The translations under genes and the position numbers were made by a program. 64,000 bases of DNA, taken from NCBI RefSeq assembly GCF_900206265.1, contig NZ_LT907782.1, forward strand, positions 682,001-746,000. Direction: 5' to 3'. Under the pieces are notes generated by a model. It was not told the origin of the DNA, searched no databases, and was given only the letters and a program-made list of their open reading frames with translations. Source of the DNA: Nitrosomonas ureae (GTDB lineage: Bacteria; Pseudomonadota; Gammaproteobacteria; Burkholderiales; Nitrosomonadaceae). Shown in pieces: positions 15,314 to 24,461 of the stretch (the stretch's first letter is position 1; each line of letters starts with the position of its first letter).

Positions 15314-16681
15314 ATGGACGAATCACAAAAACATATTTCTAGTTCCGCCAAGGCTACCCCACCCAGACAAGTAACATTAACTGAGGCTTTCTGGTATTGG
15401 TTAAAGCTTGGATTTATAAGCTTTGGAGGTCCAGCAGGACAAATTGCTATAATGCATCAGGATCTTGTTGAACGCATGCGATGGATTTCAGAGCGGCGAT
15501 TTTTGCATGCCTTAAATTATTGCATGTTACTACCAGGTCCCGAAGCTCAGCAGCTTGCAATTTATATAGGGTGGTTATTACATCGCACGTGGGGTGGAAT
15601 TATTGCCGGAGTCTTATTTGTATTACCTTCTTTAGTCATTCTTATTATACTTTCCTGGGTTTATGTCGCATTTGGAGATGTTTCCATTGTGGCTGGTATA
15701 TTTTATGGGATAAAACCAGCAGTGACAGCCATCGTAGTTCAAGCAGCTTATCGAGTTGGATCAAGGACGATTAAAAATAGCGTTTTATTATCAGTCGCAA
15801 TAGCTTCATTTATAGCAATTTTTGCTTTAAAAGTTCCATTCCCGATAATTGTAGCTTCTGCGGCTCTTATAGGTTTTATCGGTGGAAAGTTCATACCCAA
15901 ACACTTTCATATCGGTAATGCACATACGAAAGCAAATGTTTCCTATGGTGCGGCATTAATCGATGACCACACACCGCCGCCTGAACATGCACGCTTTATC
16001 TGGTCAAGATTAATTATAATTGCATTAGCAGGAATAATGCTCTGGCTAATCCCAATAAGCCTATTGACAGTGAATCATGGTTGGGATCACACATTTACTC
16101 AAATGGGTTGGTTTTTCACAAAGGCTGCATTACTAACTTTCGGCGGTGCTTATGCAGTTTTACCCTATATCTATCAAGGAGCAGTCGAGTTCTATGGATG
16201 GCTTACACCAGCACAAATGATCGATGGTTTAGCACTAGGAGAAGCAACACCGGGGCCATTAATAATGGTAGTAGCATTTGTAGCGTTTATTGGAGGATAT
16301 GTAAAAGAACTCCTAGGATCGGATATGCTGTTTTTGGCAGGCTCGTTATCAGCAATTATCTTCACTTGGTTTACATTTTTACCATCATTTATTTTTATTC
16401 TTGCAGGCGGACCCATTGTCGAGTCAACACATAATGATTTAAGGTTCACAGCGCCATTAACTGCGATCACAGCAGCAATTGTGGGAGTTATCCTAAATTT
16501 AGCACTATTCTTTGGATATCATGTTTTATGGCCGCAAGGGTTTAGCGGCACATTTGATTGGATATCAGCGCTGATCGCCTTAGTAGCTGCGGTTGCTTTA
16601 TTTCAGTTTAAGCGAAACGTACTTGAAGTAATCTTTGTTTGTGCTGTTATTGGACTTAGTGTAAAAACAATTTTTATATAA
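15314..16681 (+). CDS. chrA: Chromate transporter ChrA (long-chain CHR family)
   Basis: 455 residues with about 12 hydrophobic segments in two homologous halves. The N-terminal half has FGGPAGQIAIMH and LPGPEAQQLAIYIGW; the C-terminal half has FGGAYAVLPYIYQGAVE and LGEATPGPLIMVVAFVAFIG, the paired CHR signatures. It exports chromate from the cytoplasm in exchange for protons or sulfate-type coupling, giving chromate resistance. The ATG follows AAGGAGAA. No chrB regulator is present. It lies between an IS200-type element and an IS3-type remnant, suggesting acquisition by mobile elements. Confidence 0.93.
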   Translation: MDESQKHISSSAKATPPRQVTLTEAFWYWLKLGFISFGGPAGQIAIMHQDLVERMRWISERRFLHALNYCMLLPGPEAQQLAIYIGWLLHRTWGGIIAGVLFVLPSLVILIILSWVYVAFGDVSIVAGIFYGIKPAVTAIVVQAAYRVGSRTIKNSVLLSVAIASFIAIFALKVPFPIIVASAALIGFIGGKFIPKHFHIGNAHTKANVSYGAALIDDHTPPPEHARFIWSRLIIIALAGIMLWLIPISLLTVNHGWDHTFTQMGWFFTKAALLTFGGAYAVLPYIYQGAVEFYGWLTPAQMIDGLALGEATPGPLIMVVAFVAFIGGYVKELLGSDMLFLAGSLSAIIFTWFTFLPSFIFILAGGPIVESTHNDLRFTAPLTAITAAIVGVILNLALFFGYHVLWPQGFSGTFDWISALIALVAAVALFQFKRNVLEVIFVCAVIGLSVKTIFI

Positions 16682-16734
16682 AACCGTTTAACAAGATAGT
16701 GGAGTTTAAAATGAATCGGCGGTACAGCAAAGCC

Positions 16735-17410
16735 GCCCACCGTATTTGACTCATTTACGCATCCCTACGGATAAAGGTTGATTGTATTTCACTGGCGTAA
16801 AGGATCTGTTTAATGGAGAACTGGTAAGCTACGCTATGAATGAAAGAATGACTAAAGATTTAGTTATACAAGCTTTGTTTCATACAACTGCAAGTAAACA
16901 TCCCGGTAACGGACTAATTGTTCGAGACCTTTGCACGGTGTCATGAGCGGTACGAGAATAAGGCAAAAATTTGCGAAAAAGCGGAGTTTACACGGGGTAA
17001 ATGAGCATTTTTCGCAAATTTTTAACGCAATTATCGTGCCGCGTAGTAACCGTGCAAAGGTCTCTGTTCATTCAGATTGTAGCAGCCAATACTGTGTACA
17101 TGATTACCAGAATTTATTGCAACAATTTGGCATGATCGCTTCCATGAGTCGTAAAGGTGATTGCTATGATAATACGCCGATGGAAAGTTTCTGGGGAATA
17201 CTTAAAACCGAGCTGGTGCGCCGCCGGAAATTCAAAACACGGCATAAGCCCGTCAGGAGATTGCCGAATATATCGAGATCTTCTATAACCGACTGCGCAA
17301 ACAAGAAAGATTTGGGCTATATCGCCCACACAATTTATGCAGCGACAGTGCGCAAGTCTACTCGCTGCTTAAATCAATGGACTCCATTTTTGGAAGCACA
17401 CATCATATGA
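16735..17410 (+). pseudogene. IS3-family orfB (integrase-type transposase) remnant
   Basis: Translation before copy B of the MITE reads THLRIPTDKG-stop-LYFTGVKDLFNGELVSYAMNE, continuing across it to HSDCSSQYC, MSRKGDCYDNTPMESFWGIL and a frameshifted EIAEYIEIFYNRLRKQER. These are rve/DDE motifs of IS3-group transposases, including the second Asp (HSD) and the Glu (MESFWG). A TGG to TGA nonsense change, at least one frameshift and the MITE insertion make it non-functional. The element ends cannot be defined; the start coordinate is approximate. Confidence 0.82.
16924..17064 (+). repeat. MITE-like hairpin element, copy B
   Basis: 141 bp, identical to copy C over its full length. Flanked by a 5-bp direct repeat TGTTC; removing the element and one repeat restores LIVHSD in the host transposase remnant. 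Contains a stop-free 47-codon frame shared by all copies, most likely by chance. Confidence 0.92.
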
Positions 17411-17459
17411 CTCGATTTAAGAAAATTAAAATTCCAATCCAGAAACGTAACGCTTTATT

Positions 17460-18395
17460 TTAGAAAATACGAGTACCAAAGTTCTCAAAATAATATTGAT
17501 CAATTTCATCACGAGAAAATTGGTGATTCTGTCCGCCGCGCTGGGCGATTTTTAAGGAACCCATTAACGAACCCAATTGACCTGTGGTTTGCCAGTCCAG
17601 ATTATTGACGATACCGTATAGCAATCCAGCGCGATAGGCATCGCCGCAGCCAGTGGGATCGACGATTTCTTTAGGTTTAACACTAGAGATCACAAATTTC
17701 TTGCCATCGGCGTAAATAAGGGAGCCTTGCGCGCCCAGAGTGATGATTAGGGCTTTGACTTTGTTCGCTAAGGATTCCAGATTAATTCCCGTACGGTCTT
17801 GCAGCATCTGACCTTCATAGTCATTGACGGCGATGTAATCGGCTTTGTCGATAAAATCAAGTAGCTCCTCTCCGTTATACATCGGCAGTCCCTGTCCCGG
17901 ATCAAAAACAAACGGAATGTCAGTTTTGTAAAATTCGCCCGCATGCTGCATCATACCGTCGCGTCCGTCCGGCGCAATAATGCCCAACTGAATATCACGG
18001 GTTTCCTGCACGGAATTAAGATGCGAGAAGTTCATCGCTCCCGGATGAAATGCGGTGATTTGATTATCATCCAGATCAGTGGTAATAAAGGCTTGCGCAG
18101 TGAAAGTATCGGCTACGTGCAATACGTGTTCTTGGGTCAGGTTTAATCGTTCAAACCGTGTGGCATAAGGCGCATAATCATCGCCGACGGTAGCCATCAT
18201 GACAGGCTCGCCCCCCAGCATTTTCAGATTGTATGCAATATTACCGGCACAGCCTCCGAATTCGCGGCGCATTTCAGGAACTAAAAATGCGACATTTAAT
18301 ACGTGAATTTTCTCAGGCAAAATGTGATTCTTAAATTGATCCTGGAAAACCATAATATTATCGTAAGCGATAGAACCACATATCAATGTGCGCAT
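17460..18395 (-). CDS. PfkB-family carbohydrate (adenosine-type) kinase
   Basis: 311 residues. The N-terminal GGCAGNIAYNLKMLGG (about residue 48) and C-terminal DPTGCGDAYRAGLLYG (about 245) are the two PfkB signatures; the Asp in GCGD is the catalytic base and the glycines form the anion hole. Substrate cannot be fixed: sequence style is that of the adenosine/ribokinase-like proteins of betaproteobacteria. It lies 43 bases downstream of gcvPB on the same strand and may be the last gene of the gcv operon. Confidence 0.88.
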   Translation of the reverse strand: MRTLICGSIAYDNIMVFQDQFKNHILPEKIHVLNVAFLVPEMRREFGGCAGNIAYNLKMLGGEPVMMATVGDDYAPYATRFERLNLTQEHVLHVADTFTAQAFITTDLDDNQITAFHPGAMNFSHLNSVQETRDIQLGIIAPDGRDGMMQHAGEFYKTDIPFVFDPGQGLPMYNGEELLDFIDKADYIAVNDYEGQMLQDRTGINLESLANKVKALIITLGAQGSLIYADGKKFVISSVKPKEIVDPTGCGDAYRAGLLYGIVNNLDWQTTGQLGSLMGSLKIAQRGGQNHQFSRDEIDQYYFENFGTRIF

Positions 18396-18438
18396 TATTC
18401 GGTTTTTACCTCAATCAATGGGATTTGACTTAACTGCG

Positions 18439-19893
18439 TCAGACACCCTGCTGCTTCCAGGCCAAATCCGGTTCACGCGCAGCCTTGACATCATCCAGCT
18501 TACGTACCGGCATAGTATGCGGCGCGCCTTTCACCATATCCGGTTGTGTTTCGATTTCCTGCAGGATTTCTTTCATTGATGTGACAAAAGCATCCAGCGT
18601 CTCTTTGGATTCCGTTTCGGCTGGTTCGATTAACAAGCATTCGGGAACCAACAGTGGAAAATATGTCGTTGGGGCATGATAACCTTTATCGAGCAGGCGT
18701 TTGGCCAGATTCATAGCGGTTACGCCGGTTTTATCCTTGATATCCTTCAGCGTTACGATGAATTCATGGCTGGCGCGGCGATTCGGATAAGCAATTTCAA
18801 ATCCCGCTTTGCGCAATTCAGCCATCAAATAGTTGGCATTCAGTGTGGCAAACTCGGAAATGCGATGCATCCCATCCAATCCCAGTAAGCGAACATAGAT
18901 ATATGCACGTAGCAGCACACCGGCATTCCCCATGTGTGCGGACAATCGGCCAATAGATTGCGGTTTGTCCTTTTCAGTAATCCAGCGATAAGTATCACCT
19001 TCCTTGGCAACAATGGGAATCGGCATAAAAGGTAACAAGCGTTCAGCCACGCCTACCGGCGCAGAACCCGGACCTCCACCGCCATGCGGAGTCGAAAAGG
19101 TTTTGTGCAGATTGATATGGATCACATCAAAGCCCATATCACCCGGTTTCACTTTACCCAATACCGCATTCAGATTGGCGCCGTCGTAATACAGCAAGCC
19201 ACCCGCCTGATGCACCACACGACTCATTTCAGCAACATTTTTTTCAAACACGCCTAAAGTCGATGGGTTAGTTAGCATCAGCCCGGCAGTTTTTGGCCCA
19301 ACGGCGGCTTTCAATGCGTCCAGATCCACATTACCATCTTTGTCGGTAGCGATCTCCACTACTTTGAAACCGCACATCACTGCAGTAGCCGGATTTGTAC
19401 CATGCGCTGCATCGGGCACAATGATTTCAGTGCGTTCAAAATCGCCGCGCGATTCGTGATAGGCACGAATCATCATAACGCCAATCAATTCCCCCTGGGC
19501 ACCCGCCATCGGTGTCAGGCTGACACCGGCCATGCCGGTAACCGATTTCAGGATTTCCTGCAACTCATACATGCACGCAAGATAACCTTGTCCGGTGTCT
19601 TCAGGTGCCAGTGGATGCCGGGATAGAAACTGCGGCAACATCGCTAATGAATTACACGCGCGCGGATTGTATTTCATCGTGCATGAACCTAGAGGATAAA
19701 ACTCGGTATCAATCGAAAAATTCTTTTGTGATAAGCGAGTGAAGTGACGCACCGTATCCATCTCGGAAACTTCCGGCAGCAGCACTTTCGATTTGCGCTG
19801 CAGATTCTGCGGAATTGCAGACTTGCTTGCCGGTTTTGCCGGTGATTGGGAATAATTAAAACGCCCTGGGCGCGAGTGTTCAAATATCAACAT
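18439..19893 (-). CDS. gcvPB: Glycine dehydrogenase (decarboxylating) subunit 2
   Basis: 484 residues. C-terminal half of P-protein, with the PLP-binding lysine in [17 protein letters not shown] and the AAHGTNPA motif ([18 protein letters not shown]). Together with GcvPA it decarboxylates glycine and passes the aminomethyl group to lipoyl-GcvH. The split two-subunit arrangement is common in some bacteria and archaea. Operon order gcvT-gcvH-gcvPA-tpx-gcvPB, all minus strand; tpx is inserted between the two P-protein genes. Confidence 0.96.
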   Translation of the reverse strand: MLIFEHSRPGRFNYSQSPAKPASKSAIPQNLQRKSKVLLPEVSEMDTVRHFTRLSQKNFSIDTEFYPLGSCTMKYNPRACNSLAMLPQFLSRHPLAPEDTGQGYLACMYELQEILKSVTGMAGVSLTPMAGAQGELIGVMMIRAYHESRGDFERTEIIVPDAAHGTNPATAVMCGFKVVEIATDKDGNVDLDALKAAVGPKTAGLMLTNPSTLGVFEKNVAEMSRVVHQAGGLLYYDGANLNAVLGKVKPGDMGFDVIHINLHKTFSTPHGGGGPGSAPVGVAERLLPFMPIPIVAKEGDTYRWITEKDKPQSIGRLSAHMGNAGVLLRAYIYVRLLGLDGMHRISEFATLNANYLMAELRKAGFEIAYPNRRASHEFIVTLKDIKDKTGVTAMNLAKRLLDKGYHAPTTYFPLLVPECLLIEPAETESKETLDAFVTSMKEILQEIETQPDMVKGAPHTMPVRKLDDVKAAREPDLAWKQQGV

Positions 19894-19915
19894 GATCTAT
19901 AGATTCAATCTCAAT

Positions 19916-20413
19916 TTATTGCTTCAAGGCAGCCATGGCTGCGTCATAATTAGGTTCATCCGCAATTTCCGGAACCAGTTCAGCATGAATAATTGTGTCT
20001 GACTCATCCAACACAATTACCGCACGCGCTGTAATCCCACCAAATGGACTATCGGCGATCAAAACTCCATAATCCTTCATAAAATTGGCACCACGCATGG
20101 TCGATAATGTAATTACTTTATCCAAACCTTCAGCGTCAGTAAATCGGCTCATGGCGAAAGGCAAATCAGCGGCAATAATCAATACTACGGTATTGTCCAT
20201 ATTACTTGCCTGCTGGTTGAATTTACGGGTTGAAATTGCACATACCGGCGTATCCAGACTGGGAACAATGTTCAATACTTTCTTTTTTCCTGCATAATTG
20301 GCCAATGTAACATCCTGCAGATCTCGATTGACCAAAGAAAATGCCGGTGCCTTTTGACCGACTTTTGGAAAAGTACCTTCAATTTTGATGGGATTTCCTT
20401 TGAGAGTAACCAT
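19916..20413 (-). CDS. tpx: Thiol peroxidase (Tpx), single-cysteine variant
   Basis: 165 residues, normal length. Peroxidatic Cys58 in [16 protein letters not shown]. The resolving cysteine of E. coli Tpx (in RFCGAEGL) is replaced: here RFTDAEGL, and no other cysteine exists in the protein, so it must work by a 1-Cys mechanism with an external thiol. Reduces hydroperoxides in the cytoplasm or periplasm. It lies between gcvPA and gcvPB, 22 bases from gcvPB, and should be co-transcribed under glycine riboswitch control. Confidence 0.94.
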   Translation of the reverse strand: MVTLKGNPIKIEGTFPKVGQKAPAFSLVNRDLQDVTLANYAGKKKVLNIVPSLDTPVCAISTRKFNQQASNMDNTVVLIIAADLPFAMSRFTDAEGLDKVITLSTMRGANFMKDYGVLIADSPFGGITARAVIVLDESDTIIHAELVPEIADEPNYDAAMAALKQ

Positions 20414-20468
20414 GATTTTTCCTTAACAATATAGTTGAAAGTAATAGGTTTAAGTAAAGCGAGGTTAA

Positions 20469-21821
20469 TTAACCAAGCACTTGCTGCATGGCGGTTGCAT
20501 AATTTCGCAAATCAGATTCAGTCTTGGTTTCCGTTGCACAAACCAACAAGGTATTACCCAATTCAGGATATTGCCCTTGCAAATTATATCCCCCCAGAAT
20601 GCCTTTCTGTTTCAGCTTATTCAACACATCAGCAACAGGCTTAGACAAAGTTAATGCAGTCTCATGAAATACGGGCCCGCTAAATGTTCTTTCCACACCC
20701 TTAATCTTCACCATCTGTTCGACCAATTCCAGCGTATTGGCGTGAGATTGTGCCGCCACCCGACGCAATCCTTCCGGCCCCACTAACGACATAAAAATAG
20801 TGGCTGCGGTCACCATCAACCCTTGATTGGTACAAATATTGGATGTTGCTTTGGAACGGCGGATATGTTGTTCGCGCGCCTGCAGGGTCAGCACAAATCC
20901 TTCTTTGCCATCCAAATCCGAAGTACGACCAATAATACGTCCTGGCATCTGACGCACCAGCTCGTTTTTGCACGCCATAAAACCAAAGTATGGACCACCA
21001 CTGGATAAAGGTATTCCTAGGGGCTGGCCTTCACCGACAGCAATATCGGCACCCTTGCTGCCCCACTCTCCAGGAGGAGTCAATACTGCCAACGTAGTTG
21101 GATTAACAACACCGATGGCAAAAGCATTTTTGCTATGCGCCCAATCGGTCAATGCATCGACTTGTTCCAACACCCCAAAGAAATTAGGTTGCGGAATCAC
21201 CAGAGCGGCAAAATCTTCATGATTCGAGTTGACTAATGATTCCGGTAGAATTTGTCCGCATTCAGTGCAGTAAGGCAATTCCACCACTTCAATTTTTTGA
21301 TTGCTGACAATAGCACGAACCACCTGACGATAAACAGGGTGAACTGTTTGCGGAATCAAAATACGCCGCGACGTTTTGTGCGAACGCACTGCCATTAAAG
21401 CAGCTTCAGCCAGCGCCGTAGCACCGTCATACATGCTGGCATTGGACACATCCATCCCGGTCAGAGAAGCCATCATGGATTGATATTCATACAATAACTG
21501 CAAAGTCCCTTGACTGGCTTCTGCTTGATAAGGTGTATAGGAAGAATAAAACTCTCCGCGCGTGGTGATCTGCCAAACCGCCGCAGGTATATGATGCTCA
21601 TAAGCACCCGCACCAATGAAGTTTTGATAAAACCCATCTTGAGTAGCACGTGCCATCATCAGTCGAGTTATTTCCATTTCGCTCAGTCCGGGAGGAACGC
21701 CTGTTAATTCACCGCTGATCAATTCTTTTGGAATTTCATCAAAAAGCTCTTCAATTGTTTTCGCGCCAATGCTGGCAAGCATTTCGGTAACATCTTCTTT
21801 GGTATGTGGAATAAACGGCAT
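20469..21821 (-). CDS. gcvPA: Glycine dehydrogenase (decarboxylating) subunit 1
   Basis: 450 residues, the N-terminal half of P-protein. Starts [20 protein letters not shown]; has the [20 protein letters not shown] and [15 protein letters not shown] segments and [10 protein letters not shown] typical of the subunit. It forms a heterotetramer with GcvPB. Located 74 bases after gcvH. No obvious defect. Confidence 0.96.
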   Translation of the reverse strand: MPFIPHTKEDVTEMLASIGAKTIEELFDEIPKELISGELTGVPPGLSEMEITRLMMARATQDGFYQNFIGAGAYEHHIPAAVWQITTRGEFYSSYTPYQAEASQGTLQLLYEYQSMMASLTGMDVSNASMYDGATALAEAALMAVRSHKTSRRILIPQTVHPVYRQVVRAIVSNQKIEVVELPYCTECGQILPESLVNSNHEDFAALVIPQPNFFGVLEQVDALTDWAHSKNAFAIGVVNPTTLAVLTPPGEWGSKGADIAVGEGQPLGIPLSSGGPYFGFMACKNELVRQMPGRIIGRTSDLDGKEGFVLTLQAREQHIRRSKATSNICTNQGLMVTAATIFMSLVGPEGLRRVAAQSHANTLELVEQMVKIKGVERTFSGPVFHETALTLSKPVADVLNKLKQKGILGGYNLQGQYPELGNTLLVCATETKTESDLRNYATAMQQVLG

Positions 21822-21895
21822 GATTTATCTAGAAAACTTTCAGAAATAAGACATTAAAATAGTAAAACAAAGTACATTTCAATCCTGGATAGACG

Positions 21896-22285
21896 TTAGT
21901 GATCCTCGTTCTCGACCAACTCGTTATAAGCAGTTGCATCCATTAATCCATCCAGCTCGGCTGTATTACTGGGTTTTAATTTAAATAACCAGGCGGAATA
22001 AGCATCTTCGTTTATTTTTCCTGGCTCATCGACCAGCGGAGAATTCACCGCGGTAACTTCACCCGAGATAGGAGAATATACATCTGCAGCTGCCTTGACT
22101 GATTCCGCTACTGCGCATTCCTCTTTTTGTTTAAGCACACGTCCAACTTCCGGTAATTCGATAAACACCATATCACCGAGTAATTCCTGCGCATGATGGG
22201 TAATACCAACAGTGACTGTACCGTCCGCCTCGGATTTTACCCATTCATGAGATTTGCTATATTTTAAATGTGTTGGAATACTCAT
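21896..22285 (-). CDS. gcvH: Glycine cleavage system H protein
   Basis: 129 residues. Lipoylated lysine K64 in [20 protein letters not shown]. It carries the aminomethyl intermediate between P, T and L proteins. Starts 47 bases after gcvT. Complete and conserved. Confidence 0.97.
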   Translation of the reverse strand: MSIPTHLKYSKSHEWVKSEADGTVTVGITHHAQELLGDMVFIELPEVGRVLKQKEECAVAESVKAAADVYSPISGEVTAVNSPLVDEPGKINEDAYSAWLFKLKPSNTAELDGLMDATAYNELVENEDH

Positions 22286-22331
22286 TTTTCACTCCGGATT
22301 AAAGTAATCAAATATTTTTAATTAATTGTTA

Positions 22332-23423
22332 TTAAACCAATACTTTGCCATTTCGCACGAATGGGTATTTTACCACCTTTGCGCGCAGCTTTTTATCGCG
22401 CACGATGACATCGACTTCATCTCCAATGGTTATTTGCGCGGGGATACGTGCCAAAGCAATCGATTGGTTCATGGTTGGCGAGAATCCGCCACTGGTAATC
22501 TCACCCGAATACTCAACGCCATCTTTTTGTCCGACAACTAGTTGATGGCTTCTCAATACACCACGATCAACTAGTACCAATCCTACTAATTGGTGCGTAA
22601 CAACGGTATCTGACAGTATCTGTTTACCAATGAAATCACGTTCACTTTTCAGATCAACGGTCCAAGACAAGCCGGATTCCAACGGATTCTTTGTCTCATC
22701 CATATCTTGACCGTATAAATTCATACCCGCTTCCAGACGCAGCGTATCACGCGCACCCAATCCAGCAGGGGCAACACCAGCAGCATATAACGATTTCCAG
22801 AATACAGGCGCATCGGCAGCAGGCAAAATAATCTCAAAGCCATCTTCGCCGGTATAGCCCGTACGTGCAATGAAGTATTGCCCGATAACTGCGGATTGAA
22901 ATTGCTTTAGCTCTTCTGTCGCTGATTGAGAATTTGGAATGACCTGCCAGACTTTGGCGCGGGCATTGGGGCCTTGCACAGCAATCATGGCAAGATCGCG
23001 CCTTGGTGTAATTTCGAGATTAGGTGCCCATTCATCACGTTTTTTGAGCATCCAGGCGACATCCTTATCCGCTGTGCCAGCATTGACCACGATGCGGAAC
23101 CAAGTTTCAGACAAAAAATATATGATCAGATCATCAATAATACCTGCTTGCGGGGTCAGCATGCAGGAATACAGCGCTTTGCCAGGAAGCGTCAATTTAT
23201 CAACATTATTTGCCACCAGCCTGCGTAGAAAGTCGCGCACATTGTCGCCTTTAATATCCACGGGCAACATGTGTGAGACATCAAACATGCCTGCATCCTG
23301 ACGGACTTTATGGTGCTCGTCTAACTGTGAGCCGTAATGCAACGGCATATCCCAGCCACCAAAATCCACCATTTTGGCATTCATATCGCGATGGGTTTGA
23401 TTAAGGGGTGTCATTTTCAGCAC
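22332..23423 (-). CDS. gcvT: Aminomethyltransferase (glycine cleavage T protein)
   Basis: 363 residues from the GTG at 23423, which has GGGAGA about 8 bases upstream; an ATG three codons later is the alternative, and the 10 residues further upstream are unlikely. Signatures: MVDFGGWDMPLHYGSQLDEH, the folate-binding region, GLGARDTLRLEAGMNLYGQD and GEITSGGFSPTMNQSIALA. Transfers the methylene group to tetrahydrofolate and releases ammonia. First gene of the gcv operon, directly behind the glycine riboswitch. Confidence 0.95.
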   Translation of the reverse strand: MLKMTPLNQTHRDMNAKMVDFGGWDMPLHYGSQLDEHHKVRQDAGMFDVSHMLPVDIKGDNVRDFLRRLVANNVDKLTLPGKALYSCMLTPQAGIIDDLIIYFLSETWFRIVVNAGTADKDVAWMLKKRDEWAPNLEITPRRDLAMIAVQGPNARAKVWQVIPNSQSATEELKQFQSAVIGQYFIARTGYTGEDGFEIILPAADAPVFWKSLYAAGVAPAGLGARDTLRLEAGMNLYGQDMDETKNPLESGLSWTVDLKSERDFIGKQILSDTVVTHQLVGLVLVDRGVLRSHQLVVGQKDGVEYSGEITSGGFSPTMNQSIALARIPAQITIGDEVDVIVRDKKLRAKVVKYPFVRNGKVLV

Positions 23424-23461
23424 GGAATTCTCCCGGAAATAGATAAAAGTCATCTCAGATG

Positions 23462-23680
23462 GCTTCGCACCCCTCTGTCCTTTTACCTGAGAGATTTACA
23501 GATTAGCATCCGCGTGCCCCTTCGGTGGTCAAAAATAATTTTTTGACACTCTCCAGATTGCCCGTCACAAGCGGTTCTCAAGGAACAAGTCTGACTTGAC
23601 CCTGCCTGAGCGATTCCGGGGGGTTACGCCTTCGGCGGCGCTTCTTAATGATTAGCGCGCTCTCCTGCTTGGACTTCAAA
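23462..23680 (-). ncRNA. Tandem glycine riboswitch upstream of gcvT
   Basis: On the minus strand two aptamers follow one another. Aptamer 1 begins GCAGGAGAGCGCG and contains GCCGCCGAAGGCG and CTCAGGCA. Aptamer 2 begins CTGGAGAGTG and contains GACCACCGAAGGGGCA, ATCTCTCAGGTAAAAGGACAG. These are the conserved glycine-aptamer cores. It ends about 38 bases before the gcvT start. Such tandem switches turn gcv operons on when glycine is abundant; here it should control the whole set including tpx. Inner loop boundaries are approximate. Confidence 0.95.
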
Positions 23681-23846
23681 TGGCTGAGTGCGAACTATAC
23701 TCTAGTAACAATGTTTTATACAAGCAAGCCATTCAAATAAATTTTCTGACCGGTTATAAACGATGATGATCAAAAAAGTAAACTGATTGGCAGGTACAAA
23801 GAAAGCTCGAATGATCGGTTTAAAATAATAAATAATTATTTTAATA

Positions 23847-24440
23847 TTAATCTCTTGAAAATCTTATTCCAATCGTTGCGTGAGTATCGGATACCGTTAA
23901 TATGGCAGAAAAATGATCATCGATTTGAATCCACTGCGCACCACCAAATTTGATAGTGGCCGGAGTAAGCGGATCACATCCTCTTGCATTTTGCAATTCA
24001 TCCGGAATATTCATACAAACTGAATGATATAGCTGCTGTGCCATGTCGATATCGGAATCAGGTATCGGTGCATCACGCGCTGTGGGACTTTTGTTCCGTC
24101 CGCCACTCATGCCCCGATAATAGGTGATTTGACGAAAAGCCGGATTATCATCGACCTCCACACGGGAAATCGTACTCCGGCCTTTATCTGCATACTCCTG
24201 CTTGGTATACAGGGATTCATTGACCTTCGTGTAATCTCGCGCTTGCAGAATTTTCGCAATCATTTCCACTGGCGTACTAATTGAAATACCCTCGATTTCA
24301 ATCGTTTCTAAAATATTTTTTTCCGGGCTGCTGGCCCACCCTTGCGATACAGCAATGCATAATATCGCAGTGATCCATAACAACATGGGCTTCCAGATAA
24401 AACAGCCCTGCCGTGAATTCTGCCATTTCATATTGTTCAT
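23847..24440 (-). CDS. Hypothetical secreted protein
   Basis: 197 residues. Signal peptide about 1-36 (WKPMLLWITAILCIAVSQGW then ASS). Mature part has two cysteines (SVCMNIPD and ARGCDPLT) that could form a disulfide, and no known motif. AAGGAGG lies 6 bases before the ATG at 24440. It starts 21 bases after the CopD-cytochrome fusion gene and is very likely co-transcribed with it. I do not recognise the family. Confidence 0.75.
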   Translation of the reverse strand: MNNMKWQNSRQGCFIWKPMLLWITAILCIAVSQGWASSPEKNILETIEIEGISISTPVEMIAKILQARDYTKVNESLYTKQEYADKGRSTISRVEVDDNPAFRQITYYRGMSGGRNKSPTARDAPIPDSDIDMAQQLYHSVCMNIPDELQNARGCDPLTPATIKFGGAQWIQIDDHFSAILTVSDTHATIGIRFSRD

Positions 24441-24461
24441 CTCAACCTCCTTGTAAAAATA

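Noticed and set aside
16931..17064. 47-codon stop-free frame inside each MITE copy (MSGTRIRQKFAKKRSLHG...)
   Set aside because: It appears as part of different longer frames at each site, follows the palindrome and has no ribosome-binding site; it is a property of the repeat, not a gene.
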